64,000 nt of DNA from Halorubrum salsamenti (GTDB taxonomy: Archaea > Halobacteriota > Halobacteria > Halobacteriales > Haloferacaceae). The notes beneath the pieces were generated by a model. It worked only from the letters and a program-made list of their open reading frames with translations, was not told the origin of the DNA and did not search any database. How positions within the stretch are numbered: the first letter of the stretch is position 1; every line of letters starts with the position of its first letter. This document shows, piece by piece, positions 32,829-41,366 of the stretch. Location of the stretch: positions 62,001 through 126,000 of the forward strand of contig NZ_VCNL01000004.1 in the NCBI RefSeq assembly GCF_007671685.1, given 5' to 3'. Position numbers and translations under genes: made by a program.

Positions 32829-33331
32829 CAGGCCCACCCAGCGACGCAACGGTACTCAACACCACTGTCCTTTCGAACTTCGCGCAGGTCGATCACGTCG
32901 AACTGCTACTTGACCTTCCCCGACTCGTGACGGTCAATGCCGTCCAGCGCGAACTCGAAGACGGAGCTGAAACCCACCTGTACATCGAACACGCATTAGC
33001 CGTGCTTGACGACGGGATTCCGGTAATCTCCCCGTCTTCGTCAGCAGAGCAATTGGAAGAGGAACTACTGGAGAAACTCGACCCGGGGGAAGCACAGGCG
33101 TTGGCGGTCGCGGAGGCCGCTGACGGAACGGTTGTTACGGATGATGGCGATGCGCGTGTAACCGCCAACCAGCGTGGGGTCGGGTTGACCGGATCGATCG
33201 GGCTCTTGGTGCGATTCGTCGAAGACGACTACATTACGGCAGCGACAGCAGATGAGTACCTCAAACGCTGGATCGACGAAGCCGGGTTTCGTTCACCTGC
33301 CCGTGACTTCGACGCGTTCCTTGAGGAGTAA
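32825..33331 (+). CDS. PIN-like DUF3368-type toxin
   Basis: A 168-residue protein with the DUF3368/PIN layout: NTTVLSNFAQVDHVELLLDL holding the first conserved polar residues, LDPGEAQALAVAEA with the Glu, and TVVTDDGDARVTANQRGV with the second acidic cluster, then TGSIGLLVRFVEDDYI. The first Asp of canonical PIN domains is Asn here (LNTTVLS). It pairs with the UPF0175 gene, a common archaeal toxin-antitoxin arrangement. RNase activity is inferred from the family. Confidence 0.8.
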   Translation: MTGPPSDATVLNTTVLSNFAQVDHVELLLDLPRLVTVNAVQRELEDGAETHLYIEHALAVLDDGIPVISPSSSAEQLEEELLEKLDPGEAQALAVAEAADGTVVTDDGDARVTANQRGVGLTGSIGLLVRFVEDDYITAATADEYLKRWIDEAGFRSPARDFDAFLEE

Positions 33332-33583
33332 CCCGGTTTAAACAGACCCTGACTGTAGTTGCGGATGCTAAGATTACAGTGCGGAATTCAATCCGGACGG
33401 TCTCTACTGATTCGGATATCCTGGGTCCCTAGCCACCCTGCGCTTCATTACTTGACACTGGCACCCTATTCAGGACGGCCTCAACGAACTGTCAGCGACA
33501 GGGAATTTCAACAGATCCGTGAGTCTTCCTCTAGCGGATAGAACCCGAGTGATGGGTGGGTTTGATCGTCGCTTCGGCGTGAG

Positions 33584-34216
33584 TTATTCTTCGGCGCTCG
33601 CACACGGTCCGCGGAGCGGACAGGAGGGACACGCGGGGGAGCCGACGGTACAGACTTCGGCCGCGAAGTCAAGCATCGCGTGTTGGAAGTCAGCGCTTCG
33701 GGTCGAAGGAGCCAGCGCGTCGGCGAGGACGGCGATCCGGTCCCGGTCCGGCGTCACGTCGAAGAACCGGGACAGCAGCCGTCGGACGTTCGTGTCGACG
33801 GCCGCGATTCCGAGCCCTGTGACGTGTATCAGGACCGACCGGGCCGTGTACTCGCCGACCCCGTGAAGACCCACCAGCTCCGGGTACTCCCGCGGCACGT
33901 CGCCCGAGGGCCGCGCGAGGATCTGCTGTGCGCACCGTCGAAGGTACGCGGCGCGTTTCACGAGCCCGAGCGGTGCGACGAGCGCCTCGATTTCCTCGGT
34001 CGAGGCGGCCGCGACCGTTTCCGGCGTGGGATACCGAGCCGCGAACGGCCGGTACGCGCCCGCAACTGCCTCGGCGGTCGTCCGTTGTAGCAGGATCTCC
34101 GCGAGCAGTATCTCGAACGGTGTCCGGTCGGGCTCTCGCCACGGGAGGTCGTGACGGCCGTGCCGCTCGTGCCAGGCAAGCAGCGGATCCACGAAGCCGT
34201 GCTGCGGGTCGAACAC
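33584..34216 (-). CDS. MutY/mismatch-type HhH-GPD DNA glycosylase with 4Fe-4S cluster
   Basis: A 210-residue base-excision enzyme. ILLAEILLQRT holds the catalytic-acid helix Glu of MutY-like enzymes, ELVGLHGVGEYTARSVLIH is the helix-hairpin-helix, and GIAAVDTNVRRLL has the catalytic Asp. Cysteines CTVGSPACPSCPLRGPC have the C-x6-C-x2-C-x5-C cluster spacing. The HhH has Tyr where EndoIII has Lys, as in MutY and thymine-mismatch glycosylases. The C-terminal 8-oxoG-recognition domain of full MutY is absent, so a thymine-mismatch or adenine role is open. Confidence 0.85.
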   Translation of the reverse strand: MFDPQHGFVDPLLAWHERHGRHDLPWREPDRTPFEILLAEILLQRTTAEAVAGAYRPFAARYPTPETVAAASTEEIEALVAPLGLVKRAAYLRRCAQQILARPSGDVPREYPELVGLHGVGEYTARSVLIHVTGLGIAAVDTNVRRLLSRFFDVTPDRDRIAVLADALAPSTRSADFQHAMLDFAAEVCTVGSPACPSCPLRGPCASAEE

Positions 34217-34279
34217 GCGGCAGTCTCGCCGCGGCTTCGGTGAAAAATGCGAGCGGCGGTGGTTACGACGGTCCTGTCG

Positions 34280-35275
34280 TCAGATGTCGTCCAGGTACCC
34301 GCGCCGCTGCTCCATTTTCACCTCCTCGGACCGCTTGTCGTAATGCTCGTCGAGGACCTTTCGGCTCACGTTCATCCGGTCGCTGACGACGTCGACGGGC
34401 ACGTCGCTGGTGAGGAAGTGCGTGATACTCCCCCGACGGATGGCGTGCGGGCTGACCGCCTCCGGGCACTTCGACTCGCCGCCTTCGCAGTCCGGACAAC
34501 TGACATCCCGGTAGCACGGCGCGGTCACGCGGTACGTGAGCCGTCGGATCGTGTTGCCGTGCATCCTGCCGTGCGCCGTGGTGAACAGCGGTTCCCGCCC
34601 GTGCTCGTCGGTCACGTCCCTCCGATGGGTCCGGATGTACTCCGCGAGCACTTCGGCGACGTCGGGCGTGAGCGCGACGGGGCGCTGACCGCTCTTCCCG
34701 TTCTTCAGCGTCGTCCCCTCGTCGGGCCGGTGGATCAGTTGAACGTAGTTCTCGTCGAGGAAGACGTCGTCCACGTCGAGCGAGTGCGCGGACCCGACGC
34801 GAATCCCCGTCTGCCAGAGCAGCGCCATCACCGCGTGCTCCTTCGACGCGTACTCGTACTTCGACAGGTACTCCAGGATCTCCTGAGCGTCGTCTGCGTC
34901 GAGCGTCTCGTCGCGCTGCCGCTCTTCCGGGCGGACCCGCGGGACCATCACCTTGTCGTACAGGTTCTGCGGCACCGCTTCGATCGACCCGGCCCACTTC
35001 AGGAGCACGCGGAGCGTGGACATCTGCATCCGGAGCGAGAGCTTGTTCAGGTCGCCGTCTTCCTTCCGCCAGAGCCGGTACCGCTGTAGGTCCCGGCCCG
35101 TGAGTTCGTTGAGATTGTCGATCTCCTCCTCGCCGCACCACCGAACGAACGGGTTCAACCGGTATCGGTGGTTTTGAACGGTCGAATCGGTACAGTCGGT
35201 CGCCTTGTGATCCAGGAACAGCTCCTGCGCGGTCCCGGGTTCGATCGGTTCGAGATCGTCTTTGTCCGTGGTCAT
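34280..35275 (-). CDS. Tyrosine recombinase (XerD/phage integrase family)
   Basis: A 331-residue integrase. An N-terminal SAM-like core-binding domain (TAQELFLDHKATDCTDSTVQ...) is followed by the catalytic domain with QTGIRVGSAHSLDVDDV (first Arg), SPHAIRRGSITHFL (HxxR) and DEHYDKRS (Tyr). A Cys pair region (CYRDVSCPDCEGGESKC) precedes HxxR. It resembles the recombinase at 30920 but lacks the membrane tail. The ATG at 35275 is used; a GTG at 35284 is possible. It stands at the edge between low and high G+C DNA. Confidence 0.88.
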   Translation of the reverse strand: MTTDKDDLEPIEPGTAQELFLDHKATDCTDSTVQNHRYRLNPFVRWCGEEEIDNLNELTGRDLQRYRLWRKEDGDLNKLSLRMQMSTLRVLLKWAGSIEAVPQNLYDKVMVPRVRPEERQRDETLDADDAQEILEYLSKYEYASKEHAVMALLWQTGIRVGSAHSLDVDDVFLDENYVQLIHRPDEGTTLKNGKSGQRPVALTPDVAEVLAEYIRTHRRDVTDEHGREPLFTTAHGRMHGNTIRRLTYRVTAPCYRDVSCPDCEGGESKCPEAVSPHAIRRGSITHFLTSDVPVDVVSDRMNVSRKVLDEHYDKRSEEVKMEQRRGYLDDI

Positions 35276-35517
35276 AGTTGTCACGGACCCCCGTCAGGAG
35301 ACGCCTCGACGCCGAAACCGGGAGGGAAGGAACCCCGCGCGGTCCGCGGATTATCCGCCCCAACCCATCCGGTCGCCTCATGATTGTGAAGGAACCCAAC
35401 CACGCGCAGCCGTAGGTTTCACCCTGCTTCTACTTATCGGTAGTCGTCGCATCCGCTCCAGCAGCCGGCAGATCGGCGCAAGAGGTGGTTCGGTGGCACC
35501 GAGTGGGAACGCAGTCC

Positions 35518-36366
35518 TCACGCCTCGCGTTCGAACGAAGGATCGAACAGCCGCGCCGACATCGGCGCCGGGTCGCCGTCGGTGAGGTTGTACGCCGAGA
35601 AGTCGGTGACGCCGGCCTCACGGAGCAGGTCCTCGTCGTAGAAGCTGTTGCCCGTACACTCGGACGGATCGCGCGCCAAGATCTGGAGCACCGCGTCGGA
35701 GACGATCTCCGGGGTGCGCCAGTCGTCCTCGGACCCGAGCCCGAAGTAGCGGGTCGCGCGGGTATCGATAGTCGTCACCGGCCAGAACGTGTTACAGCCG
35801 ACGCCGTCGCCGGCCAGTTCCTCGGCGAGCGACAGCGTGATGAACGACATCCCGAGCTTCGACCACGCGTACGGCGCCTTCCCCGGCGAGCGGTCGGTCA
35901 CGACCGGCGGCGAGTTCGACAGCAGCCACGCCTCGTCGAGCCCCGCGAGGTGGTCGGCGAACGCGTGGGCGACGAGGTGGATCCCGCGGACGTTCACGTC
36001 GGTCAGGAGGTCGAATCGGTCGGCCGGAAGGTCGGCGATATCGGCGAGCTGGATGGCGCTCGCGTTGTTGATGACGACGTCCACCTCGCCGAAGCGATCG
36101 ATCGCCTCCTCAACGACCGCCTCGACGCGGGTCTCATCGCGGAGGTCGAGTTCGAGCGCGAGCGCCTCGGGCCCGCGGTCGCGCACCTCGCGGGCCGTCT
36201 GCTCGATCGAGCCGTCGAGGTCGGAGTCGTCGTCGGTCGTTTTGCCCGTCGAGACGACGTTACAGCCGCGGTCGGCGAGAGCGAGCGCGAGCCGTTTGCC
36301 GATGCCGCGAGTCGTTCCGGTGATGAACGCCGTCGAGCCCGAGAGGTCGGGATCCGCGAGTGCCAT
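35518..36366 (-). CDS. Short-chain dehydrogenase/reductase
   Basis: A 282-residue Rossmann-fold oxidoreductase with the NAD(P) motif TGTTRGIG (TGxxxGIG) at about residue 17, NNAS in VINNASAIQLADI, and the catalytic Ser/Tyr/Lys set with YAWSKLGMSF. The sequence and length resemble the hydroxysteroid dehydrogenase-like (HSDL2-type) SDRs. The substrate is unknown. It is the first gene of the high-G+C core region. Confidence 0.85.
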   Translation of the reverse strand: MALADPDLSGSTAFITGTTRGIGKRLALALADRGCNVVSTGKTTDDDSDLDGSIEQTAREVRDRGPEALALELDLRDETRVEAVVEEAIDRFGEVDVVINNASAIQLADIADLPADRFDLLTDVNVRGIHLVAHAFADHLAGLDEAWLLSNSPPVVTDRSPGKAPYAWSKLGMSFITLSLAEELAGDGVGCNTFWPVTTIDTRATRYFGLGSEDDWRTPEIVSDAVLQILARDPSECTGNSFYDEDLLREAGVTDFSAYNLTDGDPAPMSARLFDPSFEREA

Positions 36367-36543
36367 ACCCCGCGTTCGGCCGACCGAGGGATAATGCTCG
36401 GTGTTCGCGGAGTTCGACGGAGACGTTTCTCGGCGGTTCTGAAAGAGCGAGAACGGTCCGTCCGTGGACGCTGCCCACGTCGGCGCGCCACGTCGGGTCG
36501 ATGGTCCGTCGAGTCGCTGTTCGCGGACGGTCCGTCGCGGGAT

Positions 36544-36822
36544 CTACGTCGTCGAGACGCGCCACGTCGTCGCGCCGGTGTACGACCACTTCTCGATCTC
36601 GAGGTCCTGTACGGAGTCCTGCAACTGCACGATCAGCGCGCCGATCTCCTTCGGCGAGAGCCCCACGTCGTCGGCGATGAACTTCGCCTTGAAGTACGTC
36701 TCGCCGTCGGCCGCTTCCTCGCGCAGGAACGCGGCGAGGCGGTCCGCCTTCGAGGCGGTCGTTTCGGTGGCTTGGTCAGCGGACTGCTCGGTCGTCTGCG
36801 CGGGAGATTGGGTGGTACTCAT
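36544..36822 (-). CDS. Small haloarchaeal winged-helix-like protein
   Basis: From ATG 36822 the product is 92 residues: a Thr/Gln/Ala-rich N-terminal tail, then a compact domain (ADRLAAFLREEAADGETYFKAKFIADDVGL, SPKEIGALIVQLQDSV) that looks like a small winged helix, with ATTWRVS as the last strand. The family is conserved in haloarchaea without known function. Its start overlaps the stop of the upstream membrane protein gene by 4 bp, so they are co-translated. Confidence 0.75.
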   Translation of the reverse strand: MSTTQSPAQTTEQSADQATETTASKADRLAAFLREEAADGETYFKAKFIADDVGLSPKEIGALIVQLQDSVQDLEIEKWSYTGATTWRVSTT

Positions 36823-37091
36823 GCGTGGGAAGGAGTGTTGTCGGGGGAGGCGTTGTGTTCGTGGCCGATCACGACGCAGACCATGTGGACGGCGATGAGC
36901 CCGAGCGCGCTCCACGTCTCGAAGCCCATCGCGCCGTACGCCGCGGGGACGTACGCGAGGGGAAGGACGACCGCCGCCCAGAACGCCGCGGCGCGGACGC
37001 CCGCGATCGCTTTGTTCCGGCAGGCGGTCGATAGGCTGGACCCGATCCGAATCGGGGACCGGGTCGATGAGGGGGACGTTTGGCTTGACAT
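36819..37091 (-). CDS. Small membrane protein
   Basis: From ATG 37091 the product is 90 residues with two hydrophobic helices (VRAAAFWAAVVLPLAYVPAA and ALGLIAVHMVCVVIGH). No functional motif is visible. It is coupled by a 4-bp overlap to the winged-helix-like gene downstream, which suggests a membrane/regulator pair. The ATG at 37118 would add a basic leader. Confidence 0.6.
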   Translation of the reverse strand: MSSQTSPSSTRSPIRIGSSLSTACRNKAIAGVRAAAFWAAVVLPLAYVPAAYGAMGFETWSALGLIAVHMVCVVIGHEHNASPDNTPSHA

Positions 37092-37378
37092 GGGGAACAC
37101 CGTCTTCGCTCGACGCATGGAGCGCCGGTAGCATATAAGGGCCAGAGCGTTGTCCCGTCTTCAGCCGGATTAACGATCGGCGCGGTGATTTTCGGACCGT
37201 TCACCGTTTTCACGCATCGTTTAAAACTCTCTCAGACATTCTTATAATGTTTATAGTACTTTCTAAAGTCGTTATCATCGACCTCGAAGAGAAGCAGCCA
37301 AAACGCGCATGATCGCCGCCGCCCGCGGTTACGGATCCGATTCATCGCGGGCGACCCGTCGCACGCGATCAGAGTCGG

Positions 37379-37894
37379 TCACTCGTTCGTCGCGCGGACG
37401 CGGTCCGCGATCGCCGCGGCGGTCCGATACTCTGCGTCCGAGTACGCGATGACCCGCACGTCCGAGAGCGTCGCGGGATCGTACGCGTCGATCGTCTCGC
37501 AGACGCACCGGGCGCCCGCCTCGAAGTCGAGGCCGGCGGCGCCGGTACCGAGGACCGGCACGACGACCGATTCGCAGCCGAGGTCGTCGGCCTTCGCCAA
37601 CGCGTTTCGAGTCGCCTCGCGGACGGACTCGACCGTCGCGCGGCCGTCCCCGTAGTGCGGCATCGCGGCGGCGTGGATCACGTAGTCGGCGTCGAAGTCG
37701 TACGCGTCGGTGACCGCGACGGCGCCGAGGTCGATCGGCCCCTTCGAGACGGCCTCGTCGTTTATCGGCCCGCCGGCGTTTCGGCGGAGCGCGCCGGCGA
37801 CGCCGCTTCCCATCTGCAGGCTGGTTCCGGCGGCGTTCACGAGCGCGTCCGCGCGCTGTGCGGCGATGTCCCCCTGAACGACGTCGAACTCCAT
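37379..37894 (-). CDS. Macrodomain protein (ADP-ribose/O-acetyl-ADP-ribose hydrolase type)
   Basis: A 171-residue single macrodomain: DVVQGDIAAQRADALVNAAGTSLQMGSGVAGAL supplies the adenine-binding Asp and the NAA loop, and VVPVLGTGAAGLDFEAGA the diphosphate loop. Macrodomains remove or bind ADP-ribose groups. The start at 37894 matches the family. A promoter-like A+T-rich stretch is at about 37220-37280 but belongs to the other side. Confidence 0.88.
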   Translation of the reverse strand: MEFDVVQGDIAAQRADALVNAAGTSLQMGSGVAGALRRNAGGPINDEAVSKGPIDLGAVAVTDAYDFDADYVIHAAAMPHYGDGRATVESVREATRNALAKADDLGCESVVVPVLGTGAAGLDFEAGARCVCETIDAYDPATLSDVRVIAYSDAEYRTAAAIADRVRATNE

Positions 37895-37958
37895 GGCTCG
37901 ATATCGGGCGGCCGGAAAAATAACGTTCACTCCGCGCTGCGCTTGTCCGCGAAGGGTC

Positions 37959-38651
37959 CTACGAGCCGTCGGACTTCTTCTCGTCGACGGTTTTCTCGAC
38001 GGTTTCTTCCACCGTCTCTTCGACCTTTTTGTCGACGGTTTCCTCGACCGTCTCCTCGACCGTTTCGCCGACCGTCTCTTCGACAGTCTCCTCGACCGTC
38101 TCCTCCACCTTCTCGCCGACCGTCTCCTCTACCTTCTCGCCCACGGTCTCCTCGACGGTCTTCTCGACCGTCTCCTCTACCTTCTCGCCCACGGTCTCCT
38201 CGACTTTCTCACCGACGGTCTCTTCGACGGTCTCACCGACCGTCTTCTCGACTTCCTTGCTGACGGTCTCGCCCACGCTCTTCTCGACTTCCTTGCTGAC
38301 GGTTTCACCCACGCTCTTCTCCACCTCTTTGCTGACCGTGTCGCCGACCGTCTTCTCGACTTCCTTGTTGACGGTTTCGCCCACGCTCTTCTCAACCTCT
38401 TTGTTGACGGTTTCGCCCACGCTCTTCTCGACCTCCTTGCCGACCTGATCGGCGACCTCGCGGGTCATCCAGTCGGGGTCGAACCGGGCCATCTTCCAGA
38501 CGACGTGGACGACGTAGGAGGCGAACACACCGATCCCGAACGCCACCCCGATGTCGTTCACGTTGAGCGTCGCGATGAGCACGATCGCCAACGCGATCAG
38601 CGCGCCGTAGGCGATGTCGGTGATCGCGTCGACGCGGGCGGGGCTCACCAT
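37959..38651 (-). CDS. Membrane protein with a long repeat-built coiled coil
   Basis: From ATG 38651 the product is 230 residues. Two hydrophobic helices lie at about residues 11-30 and 33-53. From residue 72 onward there are near-perfect 12-residue repeats of the type KEVEKSVGETVN (about six), then 8-residue repeats of the type EETVGEKV and EETVEETV (about ten), ending EKKSDGS. The charged, Val/Thr-spaced repeats should form a coiled coil or extended beta structure in the cytoplasm. The repeated DNA extends over 37990-38430. A longer upstream frame lies antisense to trm1 and is rejected. Confidence 0.75.
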   Translation of the reverse strand: MVSPARVDAITDIAYGALIALAIVLIATLNVNDIGVAFGIGVFASYVVHVVWKMARFDPDWMTREVADQVGKEVEKSVGETVNKEVEKSVGETVNKEVEKTVGDTVSKEVEKSVGETVSKEVEKSVGETVSKEVEKTVGETVEETVGEKVEETVGEKVEETVEKTVEETVGEKVEETVGEKVEETVEETVEETVGETVEETVEETVDKKVEETVEETVEKTVDEKKSDGS

Positions 38652-38858
38652 GTCCCATCCGCCTCCGAGACCGCGACGCGTCCGCGGGTCGCTCCGCCGC
38701 CGATGTCCGCTCGTCGGCTCGACGTAGTAATCATTCGTGTACGTCCCTTTCCGCGCTGACGGGCTAAAACTCCCGCTTCGCGACGGCGCCGGTCGCACTA
38801 CCGAGCCGCGCGGCGCGCGGAGCGGGGTCCTTTTGTGGCGGATGGCCGAACGCGGGGT

Positions 38859-39986
38859 ATGGACATCGAGGAGGGCGGTCTCACCGTCGCCGTTCCGGAG
38901 GCCCGAGACGGGGCCAGCGAGGGCACCGGCGGCGGGGTCTTCTTCAACCCCACGCAGGAGCTGAACCGCGACGTGACCGTCGCGGTGCTGCGCGCGTACC
39001 GCGACCGCGAGCCGCGCGCGGCGTCGTACCTCGACGCGATGGCGGCCTCGGGAGTCCGGGGCGTCCGCGCCGCCGCCGAGGGGTACGACGTCACCTGCGC
39101 CGACGTGGACCCCGACGCGGTCGACCTCGCGGGCGAGAACCTCGCCGCCAATGACCTCGACGGCGAGACCGTTCACCGCGACGTCAACGCCCTGCTGTAC
39201 GAGAACGTCTTCGACGTCGTCGATCTGGACCCGTACGGGACGCCGATCCCCTTCGCGGACGCCGCGCTGGCGAACGCGCGCAACCTCGTCTGCGTCACCG
39301 CGACCGACACCGCGCCCCTCTGTGGCGCCCACCTCAACAGCGGGATCCGCAAGTACGGCGCGGTCCCGCGCAACACCGACTACCATCCCGAGATGGGGCT
39401 CCGGACGCTGATCTCCGCGCTGGTCCGGACCGCCGCGCGCTACGACAAGGCGGCCCGCCCGATCGTCTCGCACGTCTCGCGCCACTACGCGCGGACCTAC
39501 CTCGAACTGGAGTCGGGCGCGCAGGCGGCCGACGACTGCATCGACGAACTCGGATACGTCGATCACTGCGAGGACTGCCTCTGGCGCGAACCGACCCGCG
39601 GGCTGATCGCGGACCCCGTCGACGCCTGCCCCGTCTGCGGGAGCGACCGCGTGCTCACCGCCGGGCCGATCTGGCTCGGTCCCGTCGCGGACGCCGACTT
39701 CGCCCGCGCGGTCCGCGAGCGCGTCACCGACGACATGGGCGAGGCGAAGCGCGCCCGGAAGCTGCTCGGAACCGTCGCGCGCGAACTCGACACCCCCACG
39801 CACTACGACCAGCACCGCCTGTACAAGGAGTGGGGCGAGCCCGCCATCGGGATGGACGAGTTCGTCGATCGCCTGCGGGGCGCCGGCCACGAGGCGAGCC
39901 GCGCGCACTACCGCGGCACGGCGGTCAAGAGCACGGCGTCGATCCCCGAGATGCGGGCAGCGATCCTCGGCGACGACGCGGCCTGA
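38859..39986 (+). CDS. trm1: tRNA (guanine-26-N2)-dimethyltransferase Trm1
   Basis: A 375-residue class I SAM-dependent methyltransferase that doubly methylates G26 of t[22 protein letters not shown] is the SAM-binding motif [16 protein letters not shown] the DPYG catalytic motif, and [24 protein letters not shown] a Trm1-specific block. A zinc ribbon is present (CEDC and CPVC). The ATG at 38859 matches the family N-terminus ([14 protein letters not shown]). It is divergent from the repeat coiled-coil gene. Confidence 0.95.
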   Translation: MDIEEGGLTVAVPEARDGASEGTGGGVFFNPTQELNRDVTVAVLRAYRDREPRAASYLDAMAASGVRGVRAAAEGYDVTCADVDPDAVDLAGENLAANDLDGETVHRDVNALLYENVFDVVDLDPYGTPIPFADAALANARNLVCVTATDTAPLCGAHLNSGIRKYGAVPRNTDYHPEMGLRTLISALVRTAARYDKAARPIVSHVSRHYARTYLELESGAQAADDCIDELGYVDHCEDCLWREPTRGLIADPVDACPVCGSDRVLTAGPIWLGPVADADFARAVRERVTDDMGEAKRARKLLGTVARELDTPTHYDQHRLYKEWGEPAIGMDEFVDRLRGAGHEASRAHYRGTAVKSTASIPEMRAAILGDDAA

Positions 39987-40067
39987 CGCCTCGGTTCTCC
40001 CCCCGTTGCTGTCCCCCATTCACCCGTACCCGTCCCGTTTTTGTCTCCGTCGCCCGAACCCGCCATC

Positions 40068-41351
40068 GTGTCTCGCCACTCGATCGCCGCCTTCGGTACG
40101 GCCCGGCGCGTCGTCGACGTCGCGCTCGACCGGCAGGTGACGTTCCTCGCCGCCGCGATCGCCTACTACGCGTTCGTCTCGTTGATTCCCGCGCTCCTGC
40201 TGCTCATCGTCGTCGCGACCGCCGCCTTCGGCGAGGCGATCGCCGTCGAACTGGTTGCGGGGGCCGGGGACTTCCTCACGCCCACCGGCGAGGAGGCCGT
40301 GGCCGACGCGATCTCCTCTGCCGGCGGCCGGACGGGCGCGAGCGTGCTCGGCGTCGGGGTGTTGCTCTGGTCGACGCTGAAGGTGTTCCGCGCGCTCGAC
40401 ACGGCGTTCGCCGAGCTGTACGGCGTCAAGGAGCCCCCGGGCTTCGTCAAACAGCTCACCGACGCCGGCGCGGTCGTTCTCGCCGTCGGCGTCGGGATCG
40501 GCGTGATGGTCGCCGTCGGCGCGTTCGTCGCGGCCGCCGACGCGGTCCCGCTCGTGGAACTCGCGAGCGTCCTCGCGTTACCCGCCTTCCTCGCCGTCGT
40601 CTTCCTCCCGATGTACTACCTCCTCCCCGAACCCGCGATCGGGGTCCGAGAGGCGTTTCCCGGGGCAGTCTTCGCCGCCGTGGGCTGGACGCTGCTCCAG
40701 GCCGGCTTTCAGGTGTACGCCGCGGGCGCCGGGCAGTACCAGGTGTACGGCGTGATCGGCGGAATACTACTACTCGTCACGTGGCTGTACCTCGCCGCCG
40801 TCGTCGTCGTGGTCGGCGGCGTCGTCAACGTCGTTCTGTCGGGACGGGAGAACGCGATCACCGTCCCCGACGACGACGCGGACCGGCAGTTACAACACGG
40901 CCCCGGCCGACCCACGGGTATGAACGGTGAGTCGGACGGCGCGGGCGACGCCGGCGACGAGGAACGCCCGGCGGGGGCGCCGGACGTGGCGGCGCTACAG
41001 GAGGAGGTGAGCCGGCTGCGGGCGGAGTTCGACGCGTTCGAAGGCGACGTCGAGCGACGCACCGTCGACAAGCCGGCCGTCGAGTCGGAGCTGAAGCGGT
41101 ACGTCCGCTCTCGGATGCGTCGCGGTCACGCGCGCGGCTGGGGTCCGTACCTCGTGCTCCTGTACGGCACGGTGCTGATACTCGGCGCGTTCTCGTTCCT
41201 CGACGGGCTCTACGCCATCGCCGCGATGCTCATCCTCGGGCTGTCGACGCTGGGGCTGTACACGCTCTTCATCATCGTCGGTATCGGCCTCAACCTGCTC
41301 GAAACCCCCGGCAAAGCGCTCGATTACGCCCGCGATCGGGGCGACGACTAA
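40068..41351 (+). CDS. YihY/BrkB-family membrane protein with extra C-terminal membrane domain
   Basis: The N-terminal 265 residues are a YihY protein with six hydrophobic segments (FLAAAIAYYAFVSLIPALLLL, LLWSTLKVFRALDTAFAELYGV, QVYGVIGGILLLVTWLYLAA). A soluble linker with a coiled-coil patch (AALQEEVSRLRAEFDAFEGD) leads to a second domain with two or three more membrane helices (GPYLVLLYGTVLILGAFSFL and following). The fusion seems haloarchaeal. Function is unknown. The start is GTG at 40068. The PAP2 gene follows 15 bp downstream. Confidence 0.85.
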   Translation: MSRHSIAAFGTARRVVDVALDRQVTFLAAAIAYYAFVSLIPALLLLIVVATAAFGEAIAVELVAGAGDFLTPTGEEAVADAISSAGGRTGASVLGVGVLLWSTLKVFRALDTAFAELYGVKEPPGFVKQLTDAGAVVLAVGVGIGVMVAVGAFVAAADAVPLVELASVLALPAFLAVVFLPMYYLLPEPAIGVREAFPGAVFAAVGWTLLQAGFQVYAAGAGQYQVYGVIGGILLLVTWLYLAAVVVVVGGVVNVVLSGRENAITVPDDDADRQLQHGPGRPTGMNGESDGAGDAGDEERPAGAPDVAALQEEVSRLRAEFDAFEGDVERRTVDKPAVESELKRYVRSRMRRGHARGWGPYLVLLYGTVLILGAFSFLDGLYAIAAMLILGLSTLGLYTLFIIVGIGLNLLETPGKALDYARDRGDD

Positions 41352-41366
41352 CCGAGTGATCGACGC

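Noticed and set aside
37959-40019. A 686-codon frame on the minus strand covering the repeat coiled-coil gene and the region antisense to trm1
   Set aside because: The upstream 450 codons are the reverse complement of the well-supported trm1 gene and contain Arg/Val/Gly-rich shadow sequence. The natural start is the ATG at 38651.
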